DNA of 64,000 bases from Rhizobium sp. Root1212 (GCF_001424985.1 NZ_LMDA01000004.1:12095-76094), one strand, 5' to 3'; positions 34,845-44,003 are shown, counted from the stretch's first letter. Notes: generated by a model not told the origin, from the sequence alone. Program-made: numbers and translations.

Positions 34845-35683
34845 TGTCCCGGCTTGATATCGAAGACCTCCGCGTCTCCTTCGCCAGCCGTACCGGCCCG
34901 GTGCCGGCGCTGCGCGGCATCAACCTCTCGGTCGATGGCGGCCGGCTCGGCATCGTCGGTGAATCCGGTTCCGGCAAATCCACCATGGGCCGCGCCATCA
35001 TGGGCCTTCTGCCCCCGACCGCGACAGTCTCGGCCCGGCGCTTCGAATTTGCCGGGCAGGACATGCTGAAAGCCTCGACTGCCCAGAAACGGTCGATGCG
35101 CGGCCGCCGCATCGGCATGATCATGCAGGACCCGCGTTATGCTCTGAACCCTGTGATGACGGTCGGCGCGCAGATCGCCGAATGCTTCAAGCTGCATCAC
35201 GGCATCGTCGGCAAGGCGGCGAAGGCGAAGTCCCTCGACCTGCTTTCGGCCGTGCGCATCAACGATCCGGAGATCGTCTACGACCAGTATCCGCATCAGG
35301 TGTCCGGCGGCATGGGCCAGCGCGTGATGATCGCCATCGCCCTTGCCGGCGAGCCGGAACTGCTGATCGCCGACGAACCGACCTCGGCGCTCGATGCCTC
35401 GGTGCGCACCAGCTTCCTCGGCCTGCTCGACCAGATCATCAAGGAACGCGGCATGTCGCTGATCCTGATCAGCCATGACCTGCATCTCGTCGCCAATTTC
35501 TGCGACCGGGTTCTGGTGATGTATGGCGGGCAGGTGATGGAGGAGTGCACGGCGGCCGATCTCGCCCATCCGCACCATGCCTATACCAAGGGGCTCGCCG
35601 CCTGCCGTCCGTCGCTTGCGGAACGGCTGCCGGAGCTGCGCACCTTCACCCGCGATCCCGCCTGGATGGAGGCAAAATCATGA
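34844..35683 (+). CDS. Peptide-type ABC transporter ATP-binding protein (DppD-like)
   Basis: 279 residues. Walker A (GESGSGKST) lies near residue 40, the Q-loop region MIMQDPRYALNPVMTVG near 92, signature VSGGMGQRVMIAIALA near 153, and Walker [13 protein letters not shown] near 175. The C-terminus (AYTKGLAACRPSL) is the DppD-type extension. ATG 34844 shares its A with the permease stop. Confidence 0.87.
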   Translation: MSRLDIEDLRVSFASRTGPVPALRGINLSVDGGRLGIVGESGSGKSTMGRAIMGLLPPTATVSARRFEFAGQDMLKASTAQKRSMRGRRIGMIMQDPRYALNPVMTVGAQIAECFKLHHGIVGKAAKAKSLDLLSAVRINDPEIVYDQYPHQVSGGMGQRVMIAIALAGEPELLIADEPTSALDASVRTSFLGLLDQIIKERGMSLILISHDLHLVANFCDRVLVMYGGQVMEECTAADLAHPHHAYTKGLAACRPSLAERLPELRTFTRDPAWMEAKS

Positions 35684-36414
35684 TCGAGATCGAAAACGTC
35701 TGCGTCGATTTCCACACCAAGACCCGCACCGTGCGGGCGCTGAACGACGTTTCGCTCAGCGTGCCGCAGGGTAGCGTCTTCGGCCTCGTCGGCGAATCCG
35801 GCTCGGGCAAGACGACGTTGCTGCGCGCCATGATGGCCCTGACGGCCGCCAGTTCCGGCACGGTAAAGATCGCCGGGGAGGTCGTAAAACAGAACCCGCC
35901 GCTCGCCTTCCGCCGCCGCGTCCAGATGGTCATGCAGGATTGCTACGCCTCGCTGAACCCGGTCCACACCGTGGACCAGATCATCGGCGAACCTTTGGCC
36001 ATCCACCGCTTCGACAACCCGGAAAAGCGCATCCTGCAAGCCTTGAAGGATGTCGGCCTCGGCCCGGAGCACCGCTTCCGCTTTCCGCACCAGCTGTCCG
36101 GCGGCCAGCGCCAGCGCGTGGCCATTGCCCGCTGCCTGGCGATCGAACCCGACGTGATGCTGCTCGACGAGCCGACCTCGGCGCTGGACGTTTCCATCCA
36201 GGCCGAGATCGTCAACCTCGTCATGCGGCTGCAGCGGGAAAAGGGCCTGACGCTGTTCATCATCAGCCACGACCTGCCGCTCGTCGCCCATATGTGCGAC
36301 CGGCTGGCGATCATGCACAAGGGCGTGGTGCGTGAGATCATCACCAGCCAGGACCTGATCGATAACAACGTCAAGGACGAATACACCAAGGAACTGCTGT
36401 CTTCATCTCTGTAA
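35680..36414 (+). CDS. Peptide-type ABC transporter ATP-binding protein (DppF-like)
   Basis: 244 residues, shorter than DppF usual length because the C-terminal oligopeptide extension is minimal. Walker A (GESGSGKTT) is near residue 38, MVMQDCYASLNPVHTV near 83, LSGGQRQRVAIARCLAI near 138, and [14 protein letters not shown] near 160. Overlaps the DppD-like gene by 4 bp and completes the ABC operon. Confidence 0.87.
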   Translation: MIEIENVCVDFHTKTRTVRALNDVSLSVPQGSVFGLVGESGSGKTTLLRAMMALTAASSGTVKIAGEVVKQNPPLAFRRRVQMVMQDCYASLNPVHTVDQIIGEPLAIHRFDNPEKRILQALKDVGLGPEHRFRFPHQLSGGQRQRVAIARCLAIEPDVMLLDEPTSALDVSIQAEIVNLVMRLQREKGLTLFIISHDLPLVAHMCDRLAIMHKGVVREIITSQDLIDNNVKDEYTKELLSSSL

Positions 36415-36710
36415 GGAATCTTCGCGGGTTCCGGGTTCAAGTTCGGCAAGATGGGCTGCTCAGCTTCCGGCCTTCTGGCAAAGGACGGCAGACGGCGCGG
36501 TAACATCAGCGCCTACACCAGGCCAAGCGGGAAAAACCAAGAGGCACGGCCCGCCTAAACCGACACTGCCAGCCATCCGACGCGCGGTCATGGCCGCGCT
36601 ATCAAATCACCATCCACCACAACGATGTCCACACTGCCGTATCAGGTTCCAAATGACCCCAAAATCAGTTCTGCCAAAGTAGTGCTAGACCCTTAGCAGG
36701 CCAGATATCG
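36415..36710. other. 296-bp gap at the left edge of the sulfatase island
   Basis: No gene I can support. Short frames are open on both strands but none has a ribosome site or recognisable motif. It is the most likely place for the left boundary of the island, because the genes on either side differ in type and orientation. I see no tRNA or clear repeat here. Confidence 0.3.
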
Positions 36711-37124
36711 CTAACGATCCTCAAGTGGGGTGGACTCCAAAGTACTGAGCGCGCACCAGACGTCCAGCGCGATGTGGGCCGCGACAACAGGCCAAAAGGC
36801 CATGCCGGCAATGCCGTCGTGAAGCCACCCGAGGACGAGTATTGCGACCACGGCGAAGTTGTAGAGCAGCATCGCTGTCACCAATCCCTTGGCAGCCTTG
36901 GATGCCAAGTCATCCCGCGCAAGCCAGCAAGCGACCGCCAAACTCAGCACGGCCGCTCCGGCGACACGGGCGGCCGTCATCCCGGCAGGCGTGTCTGGCA
37001 CGGCCCCGAGGAGCGCCTCGATCAACAGCGCGGGAGCCAGCAGCAAAGCCACCCCCGCGGCCGCTTCAAATACGCCCGTCACCGATAGCAGAAGCCGTGC
37101 GTTTGCACCTATCGTTCCAGACAT
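36711..37124 (-). CDS. Small hydrophobic membrane protein (four spans)
   Basis: 137 residues with four hydrophobic segments: GVFEAAAGVALLLAPALLIE, VAGAAVLSLAVACWLA, VTAMLLYNFAVVAILVLGWL and GMAFWPVVAAHIALDVWCAL. It lies 10 bp downstream of sulfatase 1 on the same strand, so the two are an operon. A decayed copy of this gene is present on the other side of the sulfatase (about 39785-40110). I know no function. Confidence 0.6.
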   Translation of the reverse strand: MSGTIGANARLLLSVTGVFEAAAGVALLLAPALLIEALLGAVPDTPAGMTAARVAGAAVLSLAVACWLARDDLASKAAKGLVTAMLLYNFAVVAILVLGWLHDGIAGMAFWPVVAAHIALDVWCALSTLESTPLEDR

Positions 37125-37134
37125 GCAGCCTCCA

Positions 37135-39561
37135 TTACTGCCCGAGCTTGAAGGTCAGCTTCTCGATCTTACCGGCGAATTTGAACGGAGCGTCGTAGCG
37201 ATACTCGACCATAGCGACCCCTGTGCGCGTATCTTGGCCGACGTCGAAGCTTTCGTCCTCCGGAAAGGTGACCGGGGTCGTGTGGTCCAGCGAATTTGTC
37301 GCCACCTCCTTGCCGTCCACCGACAGGACGCCTGTACCGCCCTTGCCGAGACCTGGACCATCGGACTTGAACTCGAAAATGATTTCATGCTTGCCGGGTT
37401 CCAGTTCCGGCCCTTCCCACATCGTGCGCTTGAGGTCGAGCAGGTTGTAGAGGAACACGACCTTGCCGCGACCGACCCCGAAGTCGCCTTTGCTGAGAAA
37501 CAGGCCGTAGCCGCCGAACCGTCCGCCCTCGGTAACGATCATGCCGTCAGCGCCCCCGTCAGGTATCTCAACCTCAGCCGTGATCGTATAGGACTTGTTC
37601 AGAATGCTCGGTGCGGCGCTCGGCGGTACGCCGCTCAATTGACCCGAATAACTAAACTCGGACCGTCCGGCCGTAAGGTTCGGACGCGGCGTGTTCCACC
37701 GGGCAAGCGTCGAATTGTCCAGCGGCAATACGTTGTACTTCTTTGCCTCGGAATAGAACAGGGCCTGCAGTTCCTTGAGCTTGCCGGGCATCTTGGCAGC
37801 CAGATCGTTGAACTGGGTGGGGTCATCATCGACGTTGTACAGTTCCCAATTGTAGCCGTTGATGACGTCGGGCGGTGTTGCGGTGCTCAGTTCCCATGGG
37901 CGGGTCGCCGGCGTCGTCGCCGCCACCCAGCCGTGGTCGTAGATGGCGCGATTGCCGAGCATCTCGAAGTATTGTGTCGTGTGCCGCGTGGGGGCACCGG
38001 CGTTTGCCTTGTCCCATGTATACATCATGCTGACCCCTTCAATGGGGTGCTGTGCGATGCCGTTGATCGTCTCGGGGGCCGGAACGCCGGTCGCTTCGAG
38101 GATGGTCGGCACAATGTCGATCACATGCGAGAATTGTCGGCGGATGCCGCCTACGTCAGTGATGTGACCGGGCCAGGACATCGCCACCCCTTGCGAGGTT
38201 CCGCCGAAATGCGACGGCACCTGCTTCACCCACTTGAAAGGCGTGTCCATCGCCCAAGCCCAAGCTGCCGCAAAATGCGGAAATGTCCGCTCCGATCCCC
38301 AGAACGGATACCAGAAAAACTGGTCCTTCACCGGGACCGGGATGCCGTTGAAGGTCGTGAATTCGTTCGGCGTGCCGTTGAGCATGCCTTCGGCACTCGC
38401 CCCGTTGTCGCCACCTATATAGATGATCAGGGTATTGTCGAGTTCACCGAGATCGTCGACGGCCTGGATAACCCGGCCGATCTCGTTGTCGGCATAGGCC
38501 AGGTAAGCGCCGTAGACATCCGCCTGCCTGATGAAGAGCTTTTTCTCTTCCAAACCCAGAGTATCCCATTCGGGCAACTCTTTCGGCCACGGCGTCAGTT
38601 GGGCGTTTTCGGGCATGATGCCGAGCCGTTTCTGGTTAGCGAAAATCGTCTCGCGCAGCTTGTTCCACCCCCCGTCGAAGAGGTGCATATCACTTATCCT
38701 CTTGATCCATTCGGGCGTGGGATGGTGCGGCGCGTGGGTGGCGCCGGGTACGTAGTAGACAAAGAAGGGCTTCTCGGGCGCAATCTCCTTCAACTGCTTC
38801 ATATACTGGATGGCCTCATCGGCCATCGCCGTTTCAAGGTTCCAGCTTGGATTGCCCTCGAAGGGGTAGATGGCCGTCGTGTTGCGGTAAAGATTGGGCT
38901 GCCACTGGCTGGCGTCCCCACCGACAAACCCATAGAAATACTCGAATCCCATTCCTGTCGGCCATTGATTGAACGGTCCCGCCTGGCTCGATTGATAGGA
39001 AGGGGTGTTGTGGTTCTTGCCGAACCACGACGTGGCATAGCCATTTTCCCTGAGGATCGTGCCGATGGTGCCTTTCTCGACGGGAATGATCGAATCGTAA
39101 CCCGGATAGCCCGTCGCTATTTCGCCGACCACGCCAGCGCCAACCGAGTGGTGGTTTCGTCCCGTGATCAACGCGGCCCGTGTCGGTGAACAGAGCGACG
39201 TCGAGTGAAAATTGGTAAAGCGCAGACCTTGAGCCGCAATCCGATCCATCGCCGGGGTGGGAATCACACCGCCGAAGGTGCTTGGTGCTCCAAATCCCTG
39301 GTCGTCGGTCATGATCAGCAGCACATTCGGCGCGCCTTTCGGCGGCACGATTCGCGGCGTCCACCAAGGGCGCGATTCCGAAGCCTTTTCCTTTATCACG
39401 CCGCCGAAATCCGGTGCGGGCTGCGGAAGATGCTTGCCGTCGATGGTTATCGTCGCCCCTGGCGATCCAAGTTCACCGGTGACTTGCTGGGCGTTTACCC
39501 GGTCAAAGCAGGTGGACGTCAAGCTCAGCGTGGCGAAGAAAAGCGTACCCATTCTCAACAT
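37135..39561 (-). CDS. Arylsulfatase (sulfatase 1), secreted, with C-terminal beta domain
   Basis: 808-residue alkaline-phosphatase-superfamily sulfatase. A signal peptide covers about 1-24 (ending RVNAQ). NVLLIMTDDQGFGAPSTFGG near 79 holds the two metal Asp residues. The nucleophile signature C124-S-P-T-R128 (LCSPTRAALITGRNHH) would be converted to formylglycine. YIGGDNGAS near 380 is the second metal site. Residues after about 640 form an extra beta-rich domain (YTITAEVEIPDGGADGMIV). GGGGAGG precedes the ATG. A shared 16-bp motif lies 53 bp upstream. The sulfated substrate is unknown. Confidence 0.9.
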   Translation of the reverse strand: MLRMGTLFFATLSLTSTCFDRVNAQQVTGELGSPGATITIDGKHLPQPAPDFGGVIKEKASESRPWWTPRIVPPKGAPNVLLIMTDDQGFGAPSTFGGVIPTPAMDRIAAQGLRFTNFHSTSLCSPTRAALITGRNHHSVGAGVVGEIATGYPGYDSIIPVEKGTIGTILRENGYATSWFGKNHNTPSYQSSQAGPFNQWPTGMGFEYFYGFVGGDASQWQPNLYRNTTAIYPFEGNPSWNLETAMADEAIQYMKQLKEIAPEKPFFVYYVPGATHAPHHPTPEWIKRISDMHLFDGGWNKLRETIFANQKRLGIMPENAQLTPWPKELPEWDTLGLEEKKLFIRQADVYGAYLAYADNEIGRVIQAVDDLGELDNTLIIYIGGDNGASAEGMLNGTPNEFTTFNGIPVPVKDQFFWYPFWGSERTFPHFAAAWAWAMDTPFKWVKQVPSHFGGTSQGVAMSWPGHITDVGGIRRQFSHVIDIVPTILEATGVPAPETINGIAQHPIEGVSMMYTWDKANAGAPTRHTTQYFEMLGNRAIYDHGWVAATTPATRPWELSTATPPDVINGYNWELYNVDDDPTQFNDLAAKMPGKLKELQALFYSEAKKYNVLPLDNSTLARWNTPRPNLTAGRSEFSYSGQLSGVPPSAAPSILNKSYTITAEVEIPDGGADGMIVTEGGRFGGYGLFLSKGDFGVGRGKVVFLYNLLDLKRTMWEGPELEPGKHEIIFEFKSDGPGLGKGGTGVLSVDGKEVATNSLDHTTPVTFPEDESFDVGQDTRTGVAMVEYRYDAPFKFAGKIEKLTFKLGQ

Positions 39562-39614
39562 CGATGAGCCTCCCCTGGTTAACAGAGAACGCTCGCATCA
39601 CGCCGGCAAATAGC

Positions 39615-39630
39615 AAGTATATTACCGTAA
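39615..39630 (-). promoter_or_regulatory. Shared upstream motif, copy A (before sulfatase 1)
   Basis: Plus-strand reading AAGTATATTACCGTAA; in gene orientation TTACGGTAATATACTT. The TTAC-N-GTAA core is a palindrome. It lies 53 nt upstream of the sulfatase 1 ATG. It is the most diverged of the four copies (TA in place of CG). Confidence 0.6.
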
Positions 39631-39784
39631 CTGCATGTAATGCCGCACGCTACGACCGGAAACCAGTTCCGCGCGGGGTAAGCTTCGGGTTTTCATAGAA
39701 AACAGGTTGCAGAACGGATGGGAAACTCCGAGCCGATGACCGGATAAAGTCCCTATGCCCCCGCCGCTTCCGGATGCGTGATTG

Positions 39785-40110
39785 GCCCTTACCCGGCGCG
39801 CGTCACGAGGCACACCACGCACCAAACGGCCAAACCTGCAGGCACCACCGCCACCGGCCACAGTCAGACATCCGTCAGGCCGAGGACGCCCAAGCCAGAA
39901 CAAGGGTTGTGGTCACCCCAACGTTGTAGAGCAGCATCGCGGCAATCGGTCCCTTGGCTGCGGGCTTGCTTTGTCATCCCGCGCCAGCCAGCATGCAATG
40001 CCCTGGCTCAACGCGGCCACGCCAGCCACGCGGCGGCCGGTCACTGCCGCTGAGGTATCGGGCGTGGCCTCAGCAATAGCGCGACAAAGGCAAGCCTTCA
40101 TTCGCGCCAC
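39785..40110 (-). pseudogene. Decayed copy of the four-span membrane gene at 36711
   Basis: Minus-strand translation in two frames gives ATPDTSAAVTGRRVAGVAAL and ACWLARDDKAS, then AAKGPIAAMLLYNVGVTTTL and LWPVAVVPAGLAVWCVV, each aligning with the corresponding part of the 36711-37124 protein (for example ACWLARDDLAS, AAKGLVTAMLLYNFAVVAIL). At least one frameshift and one stop interrupt it. No other gene is evident from 39631 to 40413. Confidence 0.65.
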
Positions 40111-40413
40111 ATCACGGCGCGCTAATGTGCTGGACTATCACAGGTGCGCGGCGTAGGGTTACTTGACGTCGAGTCAATTAAATCGCTGATTGTCGTTTCG
40201 GTTGCGTTGGGGAACGGACCATGGACAACTCGATATCAGAGCCCAGCCTATAATCGTCTGCGTGATCCCGTCCTGGATGAGGTCCGCGAAGAGCCATCGA
40301 GCATCATTTGGAATGGCACGCGCCGGATCGGTGCAACCTCTCTCATCCTCGACGTTGACGATGGTGAGCCTCGGCCCTGGATGCCACATGCCCCGCAACA
40401 GGAGGTAAGAGTG

Positions 40414-41199
40414 ATGATCGGAACAGTCTTGAAAACGGCATCCGTGGCGATTGTCCTGGCTATGGGACTGGCAACGGTTTCCGACGCGAGAGCTGGGGAA
40501 GAGGAGGCAAAGGCCCTTCTGAAGGCAATGTCGGACTATCTTGGAGCGCAGAAGGCAATTTCCTTCGCCTTCGATACCAATCTCGAAATCGTCACCAAGG
40601 ATCATCAGAAGCTGTTGCTGGCCAGCTCTGGCACGATCGAGCTGGGGCGGCCCGACAAGCTGCGCGCCACGCGGTTCGGTGGTTTCGCCAATGTGGAGAT
40701 GATCTTCGATGGCAAGACACTGACGGTCTTCGGCAAGGATGCCAATCTCTACACGCAATCCGATGTTCCCGGCACGGTCGATCATCTGGTCGAAGAGATG
40801 CGCGACAAGCTCGGCAGGCCGGTGCCCGGCGCCGACCTGCTCCTGCCAGACGCTTACGATAAGCTGATGGAGGACGTAACAGATGTCAAAGATCTCGGCA
40901 GCGGCGTGATCGGGGGCGTCGAATGCGACCACCTTGCCTTCCGCGCCAAGGAGGTCGACTGGCAGATATGGATCGCCCAGGGCGACCAGCCTCGGCCCTG
41001 CCGCTACGTCATCACCGCCAGCAAGGTGGATCAGGGTCCCCAATACAGCATCCAGATTTCGGACTGGAAGACAGGCGTCGACGTCGGGGCGGAAGACTAC
41101 ACCTTCGCCAACACAACCAATGCCAAGAAGGTCGATCTGAAGGATCTCAAGGACATCGACGAACTGCCCGACCACCTCGCCATGGGAGATAGAAAATGA
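40414..41199 (+). CDS. DUF2092-family periplasmic protein (LolA-like fold)
   Basis: 261 residues with a signal peptide at about 1-27 (SDARAGEE). The body matches DUF2092: EAKALLKAMSDYLGAQKAIS, then VTKDHQKLLLASSGTIELGRPDKLRATR (overlapping) and ECDHLAFRAKEVDWQIWI near 180. LolA-like proteins bind lipids or lipopeptides in the periplasm. GGAGG lies 8 nt before the ATG at 40414; a GTG at 40411 is an alternative. The longer frame upstream (to 40144) has no signal peptide and is rejected. Overlaps the next small gene by 4 bp. Confidence 0.78.
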   Translation: MIGTVLKTASVAIVLAMGLATVSDARAGEEEAKALLKAMSDYLGAQKAISFAFDTNLEIVTKDHQKLLLASSGTIELGRPDKLRATRFGGFANVEMIFDGKTLTVFGKDANLYTQSDVPGTVDHLVEEMRDKLGRPVPGADLLLPDAYDKLMEDVTDVKDLGSGVIGGVECDHLAFRAKEVDWQIWIAQGDQPRPCRYVITASKVDQGPQYSIQISDWKTGVDVGAEDYTFANTTNAKKVDLKDLKDIDELPDHLAMGDRK

Positions 41200-41408
41200 C
41201 CGTGCAGAGAAAACTCAAAGTCGTGCTCCTCATCGCCGCTCTGGCGTTTCCGGCTCTCGATGGTGTCGAGCAGGCATCTGTTTCGGGAATATACGGTCTG
41301 TCGAAGACCGCCGAAGCCAGGGTGGGTCGTCCATTGACCCCGGTCAGCGTGGCAGGTGTGGCGCGGCGCACCGTGCGACGCTGCGCCGTCGGCGTCTATA
41401 ACTGCTGA
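41196..41408 (+). CDS. Small exported protein of unknown function
   Basis: 70 residues. A signal peptide-like stretch (KVVLLIAALAFPALDGVE) opens it and the C-terminus is basic with two Cys (ARRTVRRCAVGVYNC). The start overlaps the DUF2092 stop as ATGA, which supports a real gene. The TVRRCAVGVYNC tail and RPLTPVSVAGV segment recur in small secreted rhizobial proteins; no function is known to me. Confidence 0.5.
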   Translation: MTVQRKLKVVLLIAALAFPALDGVEQASVSGIYGLSKTAEARVGRPLTPVSVAGVARRTVRRCAVGVYNC

Positions 41409-41471
41409 GGCTCAAATCCGGCAGATGCGTGTGGGCGCGCGCGTGGAGCCGGATGGAGGAGGGGCGACGGT

Positions 41472-42803
41472 TTGATCTGCTTGAAACGTCACGATGATTG
41501 CATTGCATTGAAATCTCCACGGGTTCGCTTTCGACGGCTGGCGCTTTGTCTGGCCGTCGTTTTCGTCGCTGGATGCGGCGGCCATCCGAAGGGTGTCCTG
41601 ACCCCCGTCGCCGACACATCTCCGAACACGAGCCGCGTCGAGATGCTGATCGCCACTACGCGCGGGCGTTCGGAAATGCCGGGAGAGATGTACTCTGGCG
41701 AGCGGGCGCGAAACCCGTCATTCGCGGACATCACCGTTTCGATCCCCCCGGTTCGCAAGGTCGGCGAAGTCGCCTGGCCGAAGAAGCTGCCCTCCAACCC
41801 GGCAACCGACTTCGCGACCCTGAAGGCACTGGAACTGTCCAGGGATGAGGCGAAGGCTTGGCTCAACGCCTCGGTAAAGAAGTCACCGGACCGCAGCGTG
41901 CTCGTGTTCATCCACGGCTTCAACAATCGTTTCGAGGATTCGGTCTACCGTTTTGCCCAGATCGCCCATGATTCCGGCGTCAAGAGTGCACCTGTGCTGG
42001 TGACCTGGCCATCGCGCGGCAGCTTGCTTGCCTACGGCTATGACCGGGAAAGCACCAACTATACCCGCAATACCCTGGAGTCGCTGTTTCAGTATCTGGC
42101 CGCTGACAAGGAGATCAAAGAAGTATCGATCCTCGCGCATTCGATGGGGAACTGGTTGGCCCTCGAGGCCCTGCGCCAGATGGCAATCCGCAACGACGGC
42201 TTGCCGGCCAAATTCAAGAACGTGATGTTGGCCGCTCCCGATGTCGATGTCGATGTCGATGTGTTCAGGTCCCAGATCGAGGACATGGGCAGCCAGCATC
42301 CCCGGTTCACCCTGTTCGTATCGCAGGACGACCGGGCGCTCGCCTTCTCGCGAAGGGTGTGGGGCGACATTCCCCGATTGGGTTCGATCGACCCAGAAAG
42401 GGAACCCTACAAACAGGAGCTGGCCGACAACGCGATCACCGTGATCGACCTGACCAAGGTGAAGGCCGGCGACGGCATGCGCCACGGCAAGTTCGCGGAA
42501 TCTCCGGAAGTCGTCCAGCTCATCGGCGCCCGCATCTCCGATGGTCAGCCGCTGACGGATAGCCGCATAGGGCTGGGGGACCATCTCATTGCGGGAACGA
42601 CCGGAGTTGCGGCCGCTGCGGGAAGTGCCGCTGGTCTCATACTGGCCGCGCCCGTCGCCGTCGTCGATGCCAATACCCGCGACAACTACGCGAGCCAGGT
42701 CGGCGGCCTTGCGGGACAATCGGATGGTAAACGGAAGTTTGCAGTGAAGGATTGCCGTTCCACAGCGGCGGTTGATGACAGAGCATGCCAGGCAAATCGG
42801 TAA
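41472..42803 (+). CDS. Alpha/beta hydrolase, predicted lipoprotein (DUF900-type)
   Basis: 443 residues. The N-terminus has a basic region and a lipobox FVAG-C35, so it is probably membrane-anchored. The hydrolase core shows LVFIHGFNNRFEDSVYRFAQ near residue 143 (oxyanion loop), ILAHSMGNW near 221 with the nucleophile Ser in H-S-M-G-N, an acid in the later strand (ITVIDLTKV) and His near the C-terminus. It could be an esterase or thioesterase acting on an envelope substrate, possibly removing ester groups from a sulfated glycan. That role is inferred from the neighbours only. Confidence 0.75.
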   Translation: MICLKRHDDCIALKSPRVRFRRLALCLAVVFVAGCGGHPKGVLTPVADTSPNTSRVEMLIATTRGRSEMPGEMYSGERARNPSFADITVSIPPVRKVGEVAWPKKLPSNPATDFATLKALELSRDEAKAWLNASVKKSPDRSVLVFIHGFNNRFEDSVYRFAQIAHDSGVKSAPVLVTWPSRGSLLAYGYDRESTNYTRNTLESLFQYLAADKEIKEVSILAHSMGNWLALEALRQMAIRNDGLPAKFKNVMLAAPDVDVDVDVFRSQIEDMGSQHPRFTLFVSQDDRALAFSRRVWGDIPRLGSIDPEREPYKQELADNAITVIDLTKVKAGDGMRHGKFAESPEVVQLIGARISDGQPLTDSRIGLGDHLIAGTTGVAAAAGSAAGLILAAPVAVVDANTRDNYASQVGGLAGQSDGKRKFAVKDCRSTAAVDDRACQANR

Positions 42804-42818
42804 TAAAGGAGAGAGACG

Positions 42819-43610
42819 ATGAACGGTTACGTCAAATTGGCATTGGCAGGCGCTTTTGCCGCCGCGATGGCGAACAGTGCGGTGGCGGCCGATGTTTCGC
42901 CTCTGCTGAGGCAGGACCCGCAGGCCGTCGACGCGCAGGACGACTGGACGTTCACTGTCGCCCCTTATTTCTGGATGGCGGGGTTGTCTGGGCAGACATC
43001 GCAGTTCGGACTTCCGACCGTCGACATGGATGCCGATTTCGGCGACATCCTCAGCAATCTGGACTTCGCCTTCATGGCCGCCGGTGAAGCCCGCAACGGA
43101 CGCTTCAGCGTCATCGGCGACATTATCTACTCGAAACTCGGGGTGGATGGTGAGACGCGTCGCGGCATTCTTGCTGATAACGTTGAGGTGACGTCGGAGA
43201 CATTCTCCGGCCTGCTGGGTCTCGGCTATGCCGTCCTCGAAAGCCCGCAGGGGCACCTTGATGTCGTCGGAGGCATGAGGGTGTGGTCGGTCGATACAAC
43301 GATCAGTTTCAACGGCGGTATCCTTGGTGGGGTCGAGAGAAGCGACAGTGCCACGTGGGTGGACGGCATGGTCGGATTGCGCGGCAAGTATTCGCTCACC
43401 CCCGAGGTCTATCTGACGGGATGGGGCCTGGTTGGCGGTGGCGGAGCAGATATCGACTGGGACGTCGCGCTGGGCGTGGGATACGATTTCAACGATCGGA
43501 TATCGGCGATCGCGGGATATCGGGCGTTGGGCGTGGACTACAGCAACGACGGCTTCGTCTTCGACGCCGTGCAGCAAGGCCCGATACTGAGCCTCGCCAT
43601 CAAATTCTAA
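42819..43610 (+). CDS. Outer-membrane beta-barrel protein
   Basis: 263 residues with a signal peptide at about 1-23 (NSAVAAD). The rest is alternating polar/hydrophobic strands separated by short turns (WTFTVAPYFWMAGLSGQTSQ, GRFSVIGDIIYSKLGVDG, KYSLTPEVYLTGWGLVGGGG), typical of a small barrel, and it ends in Phe (SLAIKF), the usual BAM C-terminal signature. Possibly a porin-like or adhesion barrel. GAGAGACG precedes the ATG. It follows the hydrolase by 15 bp. Confidence 0.75.
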   Translation: MNGYVKLALAGAFAAAMANSAVAADVSPLLRQDPQAVDAQDDWTFTVAPYFWMAGLSGQTSQFGLPTVDMDADFGDILSNLDFAFMAAGEARNGRFSVIGDIIYSKLGVDGETRRGILADNVEVTSETFSGLLGLGYAVLESPQGHLDVVGGMRVWSVDTTISFNGGILGGVERSDSATWVDGMVGLRGKYSLTPEVYLTGWGLVGGGGADIDWDVALGVGYDFNDRISAIAGYRALGVDYSNDGFVFDAVQQGPILSLAIKF

Positions 43611-44003
43611 AGCGCGTCGCGATCTTCCAGATTCGCTCCTTACGCTATAAGACATTGTTTTCACCCATGTCTTTGCGCCAAAAAGCCGACGTTGGCCCCC
43701 GCTGGCCAGCGTCCCATACATACCAAAAATCTTAAGCTAGGCACCAAGTGTAAGTTGTGCGATATTGCCTTGGGCATTGAATGTGTCCGGCCTTTGAAGG
43801 CAACATACAGATCAGCAAGCATACCGGCCCCCGACGCTGATCCCATCCGCACTAGCAGGCGCATATCGCCCCATTGGGCGCGCAACACATAGCTGCAAAC
43901 AACTCTACAACTCTCTGTCAGTCCGCCGCATCTACGCACACCGTAGCACCGTTTGGAACGGTGCCTTAACGAGTGCGCAAAAACTTAGGAGGAGGAGAAA
44001 GTC
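43611..44003. other. 393-bp gap before sulfatase 2 with an inverted repeat
   Basis: No convincing gene; the open frames on both strands lack ribosome sites. A GCACCGTT / AACGGTGC hairpin sits at 43946-43964. The shared motif found upstream of sulfatases 1 and 3 is absent here. Confidence 0.4.
43946..43964. promoter_or_regulatory. Inverted repeat ahead of sulfatase 2
   Basis: Perfect 8-bp arms GCACCGTT / AACGGTGC with a TGG centre, 39 bp before the sulfatase 2 ATG. Its symmetry and position suit an operator or a 5'-UTR hairpin. It is unrelated to the TTACNGTAA motif. Confidence 0.4.

Noticed and set aside
40144-40413. N-terminal extension of the DUF2092 protein
   Set aside because: It lacks a ribosome site and hides the signal peptide, whereas GGAGG stands before the ATG at 40414.
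42240-42263. (GATGTC)3 GATGTG hexamer run inside the hydrolase gene, giving DVDVDVDV
   Set aside because: The unit is six bases and in frame, and the residues suit the conserved acidic loop after the nucleophile. It is not long enough to call a phase-variable tract.
43661-43939. Minus-strand frame in the gap before sulfatase 2
   Set aside because: No ribosome site, no motif and no neighbour relation.
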